Positions 13,058 through 22,265 of a stretch of DNA of 64,000 nucleotides are shown here, one piece after another. The position numbers and the translations under genes are program-made. Each line of letters begins with the position of its first letter. Within the stretch, counting starts at the first letter, position 1. The notes beneath the pieces were generated by a model, which was not told the DNA's origin, made no database searches, and worked only from the letters and a program-made list of their open reading frames with translations. The stretch comes from Chiua virens (taxonomy: Eukaryota > Basidiomycota > Agaricomycetes > Boletales > Boletaceae), in assembly GCA_019787685.1 (NCBI GenBank), contig JAHNUO010000003.1, positions 2,294,001-2,358,000 on the forward strand, given 5' to 3'.

Positions 13058-13736
13058 TGTTACGGTAGTTCCGGGTAGGACCTAACGTAGCCGCAAAAGC
13101 GCCAAGTACCAAGTGGCTGCGATAACTCAAACAACCACCACTTGGTATGTGGTGCGCTGTAGAGTCGAACAAGGAGTTCTGGTCAGCGGGTGGCTACCAG
13201 AGAGACGAGTGAAGACTCAGGCATTGCTGAGAATTGTCCGGTTGGGAATCTATACCCGAGGGACGGTCAAGGATCGAGAGTACCCGAGTGTTGGGTCAAG
13301 GGACGACGAGAGAAGTCCCAAGTCAAGAGGTCACAGGGATGGGTCCGAGTGGAGCAGAGATACTCAGCTAGATTGCGGAGATCAAGACTAGTGTACATGA
13401 GTATCGCTGCGAGGTATTTATACTACTGTACTGCACACGGACCAAGTAACTAAAAGGGGAAGGCCAGAAGAGCGGAAGGGCGAAAGGGCCAAACGGAGTG
13501 CGCAGTAATCAAAAGGGGAAGTCGTACGATGCGATGGCAGCGGACGATGACGAAGATGAAATGACAAATGCGAAGCCATCGGATGATGACGAGAAAAGAA
13601 GAACGTAAGCACCCGGGTAAAGCCGGTGCGGAGATATAAGTGTGAAAAGGGGAGCGTACGGATGAACGTACGAAGATACCTAGGTATCGAGTGTAGTGAA
13701 GAAGTACAAGAACGATGAAAGAAAGAAATTGTAACA
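13058..13736 (-). repeat. 3' LTR
   Basis: This 679-bp copy matches 20008-20727 almost base for base. I see at least three substitutions between the LTRs, plus a 41-bp tandem duplication present only in the other copy. It is the 3' LTR because gag and pol are on the minus strand. Confidence 0.95.
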
Positions 13737-13778
13737 TTACCCCCAGAGTACGATCAAAGCACCAAGCGAAGATCATCT

Positions 13779-16700
13779 CTAGAAATCGAACGCATCACGG
13801 ATAGGACTGCCGGTGATATTGGCGTACCCCTCGTCGTCAATGGGGTCATCACATGGGGAGACCGAGCGTCGGTCAGGAGAGACGGAACGCTGTCGCGCAT
13901 GGCAGCGGGCTCGTTGAGGTGGGGGTACAGGGAGTACGGAGCGGCGGTTGCGAGACGGCGAAGAAGACGTGTTTGTTGACGAAGACGACGTGGAGGGGAT
14001 AGCGGGGCGAGGCGAACGTCTGGTCCAAGTGTTTCCGGCGGCCACGGGAGTAAGCCGGTTGGCAAGGGAGATACGAGCGCGTACCCGAGGAGGTCGTCCA
14101 GGGCAGCGGGATTGGATATGTCCAGGGGCCCAGGTAAGACAGATGGGGCACTGGTACATGGGGCATTCGATCCGGACGTGGCCGAGTTTCCTGCATTCGA
14201 AGCAGGCTTCATGGAAGCGAGGGTGATCGTCGGGGAGGGATACCTGACCGGTCCGAAACATTAGTTCAGCTTCGGCGCGGTTACAGGCGAGCATCTCCTC
14301 CTCAGTGAAGGGAGCAGAGGATGCGGACGGGGTAGATGGGGTGCGAGGGGAAGGCGCCATGTGGCGGGCGAGGTCCGCTTGGTAGCGGTGGAGGTCTTCG
14401 AGGAATTCGCCCATCTGCATCTGGTGAAGGGTATGCTCGATGTAGGCGCGGATCCGGTCGTGGATTTGGCCGGTGACCACAGAGAGGAGGTGGGAGTGAC
14501 AATCACGACCGAGGAGGTCGGATTGGACGAAGGTGAGGCGCTCGCATTGCAAGTACGCTAAGTAGAGAGCGTTGAGCGGGGAGTTCAGGTCGAGGTGATG
14601 TTCGATGGGGAAAGCCATCGCTGGATCTAGGATGAGTTCGCGCATGCGGCGAAAGTACTCGGGGGTTGAAGAGGAAGAACGGATGGTGTGAGAATGGTAC
14701 GGCAGGTCTACTGCCTGGAGAGGAGAACGAACGCGACTAGGGCGCTCAGGAGAAACAGGCCATTGAGAAGGAGCTCCCCATCCTGCGGAGGCAACTGCTG
14801 AAACAGCAGGAGAAGGGGGTCGGGTGGACTCTGTGAGGGAAGATTCGGAGGAGAGGGTGGTTGCATCGGAGGCGGGGGTCGCCGGTGGGGGAAGAGGTAG
14901 GTGAGGGATGGACGCGGTGGGGGTGAAGACAGGGACCGAGTGGATGATTTCGTTTTCAAAGTCAGGGGTTGAGCAGGATCGGTAGGTCATTATCGCCTTG
15001 ACAGAGACTGGCGGAGGTGGTCGAAGTGGGGAACGAGGTGGTCGTGGTGGTGGGGTAGGAAGGGAGCCGATGGAGGGGAAATCCTTTGGATGGGTTCGTT
15101 TATAAGCGTCGACCGTTTCCTTGGCGTTCCCTAAGTTGGACTCGGGTTCCCATAAGTCATCGGCGGCGGAATATCCCTTCCATCGGATCAGGAACTTGCG
15201 GTTAAGCGGGTTCCGCGTGTGGCGTAGGATCCGCTCGATTTCGTATTCCTCTTCTCCAGCGATAAGGTCAGGTGGTGGTTTCGGGAAGTTCGCGCCGTAG
15301 GTTTCTGTTTCGCGATAGGGCGATAACAGCGAAGCGTGGAAGACCGGATGGATCTTCCAGGTCTTAGGGAGGCGGAGTCGATAGGTGAGCGGAGAAAGGA
15401 CCTCCGTGATAGAGAAGGGTCCTTCTCGGCGAGATGCGAGTTTCGGGGAGATGAGTTCTCGTTTCAGGTTGCGGGCTTCGAGCCAAACTTGGTCTCCTTT
15501 AGCAAACGGTTTGAATTTGCGGAAGGATCGGGCCTTCATGGCCTGGCGGGCGAGTTCGTGTGCTGCGAGGGCTTCGTCCCGGGCTGCAGATAGGACATCA
15601 AGGCGTTCCTTGACGGCGGGAAGGTTGGTGTCGGCGATGATCGTGGGTAGGGGACGGGGTTCGTATCCCATCATCAAGAAGAACGGCGACTTGCCGGTGA
15701 CGGAGTGAGGGCGGTGGTTGTGCGCGAATTTGGCCATAGGGAGTAGATCGGCCCATTTCTCCGGGTTGTTTTGGCAATACATGCAGAGATAGGTTTCTAC
15801 CTCTTGGTTGACTCGTTCTGTCTCACCATCGGATTGGGGATGGTACACGGTGGACAGGGAAAGGCGGTATCCGATAAGCCGGGAGAGTTCTTTTGCAAAA
15901 GCAGAAGCGAACTGCGGGCCACGGTCGGATATGATCTTGTCATAGAGGCCGAATCGGGTGTATACTTTGTGGAAAAAAAGGCAGGCGATGCCTGCGGAGT
16001 CGGCGGTTTTCACTGTGGGGCAAAGAATTACCCCCTTCGTAAGGCCGTGGTCGACCACGACCATGAGAGAATCGTAGCCCTCCGCCGATGTGGGCAAATC
16101 CGTGATGAGATCCACGGACACATTCTGGAAGGGGCGGGAGCACACGGATGGAATTGGGCACAGAGGAGGGGTGGTCGGGTGGGTGTTGACCTTGTGTTGC
16201 TGGCAAGCAGCGCAACCGGAGACATAGGAGCAGACGAAGGATGCAAGACCCGGCCACCAGAATTCGGCGGCGACGAGTTGGCGAGTTTTCAAGTAGCCGG
16301 GGTGTCCGGCGGAGTGGGAATCATGGTGTCGGGCAACAATTTGTTGCCGGAGTTCGAGGTTTGGAGGAACATAGACGTGACCTTGATATGTCAGGACGCC
16401 GGCATCGTATTTCCAATCTGAGAGGCGGGCACGGAAAGAAGACGGGAGGCCGCCGTCGAGGGCGTTGAGAGTGTCCAAGACCAGCGGGTCGTTGGTGGAC
16501 GACTTGGCAATCAGGGATTGCAAGTCCAGGGTTACGAGGTTTACGAATACGTCATCCGGGAGGAGAGTGACGTTCTCATTGTCGGAGTCGGAGGTGATAT
16601 GGTCGGGTCGCCGTGAGAGAGCATCCGGACCGTCGAGGAGTTTCCCGGGGACGTGGGAGAAAGTCAAGTCGAAGTCGGCGAGGTCAAGCAGCCAACGAGC

Positions 16701-18703
16701 TTGTTGGCGGTTCAAGTTTTGTGGCTGACGGAAGTACGTCAGGTTCTTGTGGTCAGAAAAGACTGTGACAGGGTGCGCGCTTCCTCGGAGGTGGTGGCGC
16801 CAAGCTTTGAGGGAGCGGATGACAGCGAGGAGTTCCCGGTCATAGATATTGTAGTTCCGCTCAGCAGCGTTGAACGACTGTGAGAGGTACGAGCAAGGTT
16901 TCCAGTCGCCGTTGGCGTCGGTCTGGAGGAGTACACCGCCGGTCGCATATTTAGATGCATCTGTGGCGATGGCGAAGGGGCGAGTCGAGTCGGGAAATCG
17001 GAGTACTGGATCCGTAGTAAAAGCCTTTTTGAGGTGTTCGAAGGCGTTAACTTGGGCGGGCCCCCAAGTCCAGGGAGCGTCTTTCTTGGTGAGGTCGACG
17101 AGGGGGCGGGCGATGGTTGAGTAGTCGGGGATAAACCGACGGTAGAAGTTGGCGAAGCCCATGAACGATCGGACGTCCTTGAGCTTAGTGGGGGTCGGCC
17201 AGTCGGCAATACCGGCAACCTTGACGGGGTCCATGGCTAGTTCACCCGGTCGGGCAATCATGCCAAGGTATTCTACTTCGGTGGTGGCGAAGTGGCATTT
17301 CTCCAGTTTCAAGTGAAGGTCTAGTTCCTTCATGCGAGTGAGAACGCGTTTGGTGCGCTCTGTGTGAGTCGCCTCGTCTTCGGAGAAGATGAGGAGGTCG
17401 TCCATGTAAATGACAAGCCATCCCTCGGCGATCATATCACGGAAAGAGTCGTTCATGAAACGCTGGAAGGTCGCGGGGGAGTTGGTCAGTCCGAAGAACA
17501 TGACCGTAGGTTCGAAGAGGCCGCAGTGAGTGATGAAGGCGGCTTTCCACTGGTGTCCATCCTTGATGCGAACATTGTTGTAACCCCATCGGACGTCGAA
17601 CTTGGTGAACAGTTTGGCGTCCTTCAGCTTGTCGACGAGATCGGAGATGAGGGGAAGTGGGTAGGCGTCGCGAACAGTATGTTCGTTGACATAGCGGTAG
17701 TCTTGGCAAGGACGGAGTTTGCCATCCTTCTTTTTGACGAAGAAGAAGGGGGATGCTTGAGGGGAGTTGGAGGGACGGATCTTACCATTGGCAAGGTGTT
17801 CGTCGATGAAGTCGTCGGTGGCCTTGCGCTCGTCTGGGGACAAGGGGTAGACTTTTCCGACCTTGGGTACGAAGGTGTCTTTCAGATGGATTTCGTGGTC
17901 ACAGGACCTAGAGGGAGGCATCCGATTGAAGGGTTCCTTCGCGAATACGGATTCAAATTCCGAGTATTCCGAAGGGAGGGTGACCTTGGGTTTCTTTGCT
18001 GCGGCCGCAAGGGCGGTAGCGTTGGTGAGCTTCTCGGGTTGTGTGGTCCGAACAAAGCGTTGTCTGGCGCGCACTACGCGGTTGACAGAGTGTTGCACGG
18101 ATTGGGTCGTGAAACGATGCCCAGTTTCGGTGCCGAGGTAGTCGTAGAGTTTGCCGTCCCAGATGGGATCGACGTCGAGATGGCGGACGGGACGGACGGG
18201 TGGTGGATGAGCGAGTCTGGCGGAGTGTTTGGGTTCGTCTGTGGTGATAGGAGGTAGGTCGGGTTCTGGAGCGGAGACGGTGATGGTTTTCGCTACCCAA
18301 TCGATAATCGGATTGGTCACTTTAAGCCAAGGGAGGCCAAGGATAACGTTTTCGGAACCACAGTGGATAACGTGGAACTTGATACGCTGGAGCACTCCGC
18401 CAAGAGTAATCCGGAGGGTGGTGGTGAATTTGATGTCACTGTTTTTGTTCATGGTAGAGTCCACGTTCCTAACCGGGATTGGTTTTGGAAGGCGGTCCTT
18501 CGGGAACTTGTGTTTTTGGACGAAGTTCCAGTCGATGCAATTGATCCCGGCCCCAGAGTCAATGAGGGCGCGGGTGTCGACGTCTTGGGAGGTAGCCGTA
18601 ACGTTCAATCTAACAGGGATTTGCATAGATTGGGACGAAAGCTCAGCTACAAGTACATGGGTACGAGAATGGGAAGATACCGGCGTCGAATCGGTCTTCC
18701 TCC
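13779..18703 (-). CDS. pol: Pol polyprotein with chromodomain and long zinc-knuckle tail
   Basis: The frame is entered by -1 frameshift from gag; its first ATG is at 18626, giving 1615 residues from there. In order: aspartic protease (ALIDSGAG, residue ~22), reverse transcriptase with YMDDLLIF near residue 406, RNase H (FAIATDASKYATGG, ~555), the integrase zinc region (HHDSHSAGHPG...CAACQQHK, ~765-810), the integrase core with SVDLITDLP, SDRGPQF and GETERVNQEVE as the D,D,E residues, and a chromodomain (YEIERILRHTR...RWKGYSAADDLWEP, ~1120-1165). A further ~450 residues follow, first proline/serine-rich, then a helical part (LYLAYLQCERLTFVQSDLLG), then CFECRKLGHVRIEC with a second cysteine/histidine cluster, then an arginine/serine-rich end. 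The chromodomain should steer integration to particular chromatin. The tail is unusual for Ty3 Pol. Confidence 0.93.
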
Positions 18704-19927
18704 TTAAAAACCCGTGACCGGGGTGGTCACCTTGTTGACGCTCATGGCGTCCTCGTCATCCTCCTCGACTTCTACTAGTGCGGGGACAGGCTCGGGTTTC
18801 GGGGTGGTCTTCCGAACTTTCTTGGAGGATGACGGAGGGTTCTTGGTCGAGAATGCCGTGCAGGCGGACGTTTGGTGTCCGGGTTTGCGACAGCGGAAAC
18901 AGAGTTTTTGTTTGAAGCATCGCTTTCGCTCTGCCTCGGTAAGCTTTGGAACATAGATGGCGTCTACGTCCATTGCGTCAGGATCTCGCTCCTTCTTGCG
19001 AGGTGGCTGTTCGTGGTAAACCATGGCAGCGGCGGGTTTCTTGTTTCGGCGAGCGATCTCGTCGGCGCGTTCCCATTGGGTTTTGAAATGGATGGCTTGG
19101 GTGTACCACTTGTCGATTGTGGTGGGGACCGTATCCATCCCTTGAATGCACCTCATGAGTGAGGGTGGAAGCCCGGCGGCGAAGAAGTTGATGAGGACGG
19201 AGTCGGAGCCGGCGAGCCCAGCTGTGACGACCTTGTTACGGAAGGAGGAGATATACGAGGGGACCTCCTCGTTCTTGGTGGAATGGGTGGTGGATAACCA
19301 GGCGATGGCATCGCCCTTGGTGTCGTGGTGTTCGAAGTCCTTTCGGAACTCCGTCTGCCAGTCGGTCCAGGTCCCAAAAGATCTAGCGGTGATTGACTTG
19401 GCGCGGAACGTGTCGGCCCAAGTTAGAGCGGATCCTTCGGTCATGAAAGAGAGGGCAAAAGCCACTCGTTTGTTCTCGGTGTTGTAAACATCCTCGTTGA
19501 CGAAGAGGTAGGTGGCGACGTCGTTGAGCCAGGGTATGGCACGATCGTAGGAGCCGTCGAAGGCGGAGGGTTTTCCGAGACGAAGTTCAACTGCCTTAGT
19601 AGACATGTTGGTCGAGGTGGAGGGGGTGGTCAAGGGTGGTCCTAAAGTTGGGACGACAGAGGGTCTAGGGTTCCGGATAGATGGTGGTCCGGGGTTGGGC
19701 CTTCGTGGGGTCGTTGGGGACACGAAGGTGGCAAGAGTGGGGATTTCGAGGTTCGAGGTGAGACGGTCGGCTAGTTGCTCGATCTCGTCTGGTGGGTCAA
19801 GGGTTTCGACGTTGATGTCGAGGTCTTCCTCCTGGGGTTCAGAAGGTGGGGTCGATGGTTCAGGGTTTTCGTCCGATAGATCAGACGTCGGGGTATGGGT
19901 GGCTCGGAGGTTCCAAGCTTGGTTCAA
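18704..19927 (-). CDS. gag: Gag polyprotein of the Ty3 element
   Basis: This structural protein forms the virus-like particle that packages element RNA. The open frame is about 407 codons and contains a proline-rich leader, a capsid-like region (LGKPSAFDG, WLNDVATYLF, WTDWQTEFRKDF), a basic linker and one CCHC zinc knuckle, CFRCRKPGHQTSAC. The frame opens with a TTG codon at 19927 and has an in-frame stop further upstream. The first ATG is about 108 codons in, near 19606, so the true start is uncertain: it may be the internal ATG, a non-ATG start, or a start reached by splicing. It ends ...TPVTGF at a TAA (18704-18706) that sits on a frameshift heptamer leading into pol. Confidence 0.88.
   Translation of the reverse strand: MNQAWNLRATHTPTSDLSDENPEPSTPPSEPQEEDLDINVETLDPPDEIEQLADRLTSNLEIPTLATFVSPTTPRRPNPGPPSIRNPRPSVVPTLGPPLTTPSTSTNMSTKAVELRLGKPSAFDGSYDRAIPWLNDVATYLFVNEDVYNTENKRVAFALSFMTEGSALTWADTFRAKSITARSFGTWTDWQTEFRKDFEHHDTKGDAIAWLSTTHSTKNEEVPSYISSFRNKVVTAGLAGSDSVLINFFAAGLPPSLMRCIQGMDTVPTTIDKWYTQAIHFKTQWERADEIARRNKKPAAAMVYHEQPPRKKERDPDAMDVDAIYVPKLTEAERKRCFKQKLCFRCRKPGHQTSACTAFSTKNPPSSSKKVRKTTPKPEPVPALVEVEEDDEDAMSVNKVTTPVTGF
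18707..18713 (-). promoter_or_regulatory. Programmed -1 ribosomal frameshift site (GGGTTTT)
   Basis: On the coding strand the gag codons ACG GGT TTT TAA contain G GGT TTT, a canonical X XXY YYZ slippery heptamer, ending right before the stop. A -1 slip gives ...GFLRRKTD and runs uninterrupted into the pol frame. This would let a fixed small fraction of ribosomes make Gag-Pol. A downstream stimulatory structure was not assessed. Confidence 0.75.
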
Positions 19928-20007
19928 GAGTGGACGGGTGGGAGGTCGTCCGACAATGGTGGGCAGCTAGCTGCACGAAGGCAGGCTGTATGGTAGTCTT
20001 GATCTTA

Positions 20008-20727
20008 TGTTACGGTAGTTCCGGGTAGGACCTAACGTAGCCGCAAAAGCGCCAAGTACCAAGTGGCTGCGATAACTCAAACAACCACCACTTGGTATGT
20101 GGTGCGCTGTAGAGTCGAACAAGGAGTTCTGGTCAGCGGGTGGCTACCAGAGAGACGAGTGAAGACTCAGGCATTGCTGAGAATTGTCCGGTTGGGAATC
20201 TATACCCGAGGGACGGTCAAGGATCGAGAGTACCCGAGTGTTGGGTCAAGGGACGACGAGAGAAGTCCCAAGTCAAGAGGTCACAGGGATGGGTCCGAGT
20301 GGAGCAGAGATACTCAGCTAGATTGCGGAGATCAAGACTAGTGTACATGAGTATCGCTGCGAGGTATTTATACTACTGTACTGCGCACGGACCAAGTAAC
20401 TAAAAGGGGAAGGCCAGAAGAGCGGAAGGGCGAAAGGGCCAAACGGAGTGCGCAGTAATCAAAAGGGGAAGTCGTACGATGTGATGGCAGCGGACGATGA
20501 CGAAGATGAAATGACAAATGCGAAGCCATCGGATGATGACAAGAAAGTGAATGAGTAAGTGCGATGCCATCGGATGATGACGAGAAAAGAAGAACATAAG
20601 CACCCGGGTAAAGCCGGTGCGGAGATATAAGTGTGAAAAGGGGAGCGTACGGATGAACGTACGAAGATACCTAGGTATCGAGTGTAGTGAAGAAGTACAA
20701 GAACGATGAAAGAAAGAAATTGTAACA
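20008..20727 (-). repeat. 5' LTR
   Basis: This 720-bp copy of the LTR is longer than its partner because a roughly 41-bp unit containing the gatgccatcggatgatgac motif is duplicated around 20520-20580. It borders the CGCTC target duplication at 20728-20732 and precedes gag. Confidence 0.95.
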
Positions 20728-20732
20728 CGCTC
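20728..20732. repeat. Target-site duplication CGCTC (right)
   Basis: This is the second copy of the 5-bp repeat, directly next to the 5' LTR. Confidence 0.93.
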
Positions 20733-21830
20733 ATCCTTTGTCGAATCAGTGTAATGCCGCTCTGGCTGCAATAGAAGATGAGGTGCGAAGTCGGGGTCTC
20801 CAAAAAGGGCCTTGACACATTCAATTATGTCGTGGATATAGACATCAAATGCCTCTCCTCCGACGGTGATTTCCTGTCGCCGAAAACAGGGGCGTGTTGC
20901 TGGAAGCTTCTCGTCAATGATCTTGTTAAGCTCGCGAGAATTCGAAAATGAAAGACCCAGCCGACTCACAAGCTGATGTGCCGTCAGTTCATTTGCTACT
21001 AACGATGCCAGAGTAATGGACATTACCCCATTGATGCCAAGAAGTTCTGATACCGCAGTTGATCCAGGACCGCGTGTTTTTGCCCAATGTGCAACTCGCC
21101 ATTCCAGTTCCGAGGTAAAGGGCGAGAAGGGATTCCTGTCACTATCCATAGTGAGCTTTTGCGCGTAAGTGTGGTTCGAACCAATAGTAGGTGAATTATT
21201 TGCACTGGCACATCCGGTGCCGGTGCAAGTCGGATACTCGACAACAAATGTCTTCTGGTCCTTCGCTTGCTGCAAGGCGGCACGGCGAGCTTGCTGGCAT
21301 TGATGCTCAGTGACGTCTGAGTCAATCTCGCTACTCCCGGTTATCATCTCTGAGTCAGAGGCTATGCCGCCATTAACCGTAGTCCTTGCCGAGTCTGGCA
21401 CTGGCAGGTCTGGTTGACAAGCTGGACTTGGAGCCTCCCATCCATCTTCACCATCTGAAAAAGTATCCTCAGAGTCTAAGGAGTCGAAATTAGCTGTTTA
21501 TCAAAGTTTCTAATAATAATAATAACCTTCTTCAGATTCATCACGATCTCTATGTTCCGCAGTGTCCCAGTCAAAATCTTGGTACATACTCATATCGCCA
21601 AAGTAATCCCCGTCACTGGCAAACTGCTGCGGAGGATCTTGATTTGGTTCATTATCAAGCGAGCTTGAGTTTGGTTGAACACCATCTGGGCGACTATCAA
21701 GGCCAGGAAAGTCTTCGAGTATATGCTCATGGTGTTTGGCTATGCAGTCAAGGTTCCGAGTTTGTGTCAAATGGCTTGCAAGGGCAGAGGAAGAGCTGAA
21801 TGAGGCAAGACAACCGACACAAAATGCCAT

Positions 21831-22265
21831 GAGGATGAACGGAAATTATTTTATGATTAATAGCAAAATTCGGATCAAGGTGTGCACTATGCAGCAGTCT
21901 ACGCTGACCACCTATAGTAAATCATATTATGTAATAATTCTGTTTATCGAGGTTTGCACTGCGCATGCCGGCTCTGACCTTGGTACCCAAGACCCTGCTC
22001 AAACTTCAAGTGTCCCAGATCTCTGTATGCATGGCGGCAAGGTGAAAAATCGGCATGAGTGATGGTGAGTTTACGTGTTGAAGGTTTAGCACACACTATA
22101 CCAAACACTGGAGTTTTTCCGAGGCAGGTTTAAATAGGTTATCTGATACGTCCTCTGTCCTTACGCTGACTGCCCCGGACTTGTTTTCTCAGTCGTTCAG
22201 TTTGATTCTTTTGGCATCACTCTCATTCATCTCAACTCCCCAGTCACTCACTGTTGTCTGTTGCT
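21831..22265. promoter_or_regulatory. Divergent promoter between transposase and DUF6532 gene
   Basis: This 435-bp spacer separates the two divergent start codons inside the outer transposon. A TTTAAATAGG stretch near 22129 could be a TATA-like element for the plus-strand gene. The divergent arrangement suggests the two genes form one mobile unit. Confidence 0.35.

Larger units (their letters stand above)
13058..20727 (-). mobile_element. Complete Ty3/chromovirus LTR retrotransposon
   Basis: The element is 7670 bp and is read on the minus strand. It has two LTRs that begin TGTTAC and end GTAACA in window orientation, a gag ORF, and a pol ORF with protease, reverse transcriptase, RNase H, integrase and chromodomain in that order. 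It is flanked by the 5-bp direct repeat CGCTC at 13053-13057 and 20728-20732. On the coding strand a purine-rich tract ending GGGGGTAA directly precedes the 3' LTR (13737-13749), fitting a polypurine tract. The sequence after the 5' LTR (just below 20008) does not obviously match the common tRNA-Met primer site, so the primer is unassigned. Both frames are open, and the LTRs show few differences, so the insertion looks recent. Confidence 0.95.
10819..21830 (-). pseudogene. Plavaka-family transposase, split by an LTR retrotransposon and carrying a stop codon
   Basis: The N-terminal half reads from 21830 to 20728 and starts with a C2H2-like finger (MAFCVGC...SALASHL). The C-terminal half reads from 13057 to 10819. 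Removing the LTR element and one copy of its CGCTC target duplication restores a continuous frame (...STKDER / MYFDMNTGKWWWK...), proving the retrotransposon landed in this coding sequence. Recognisable Plavaka blocks include VIPIIISSDKTQLT, AYLVYMTIGNLPKDIR, DILHQLYQGVMKHL, LPKLHSLNHY and ERLHIDFAKDAYRATN, then an intron at 11172-11230 and GYQVAQVRVVF. A TGA at 12801-12803 interrupts the frame directly after PKDIR, where the family normally has an arginine codon. Such enzymes mobilise the element by cut and paste; this copy cannot make full-length protein. Confidence 0.8.

Noticed and set aside
13113..13453. ORFs of 92 and 87 codons repeated at 20063-20403
   Set aside because: They lie inside the two LTRs on the antisense strand and repeat only because the LTRs do.
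17364..18257. 297-codon plus-strand ORF
   Set aside because: It is antisense to the reverse transcriptase region of pol and has no features of its own.
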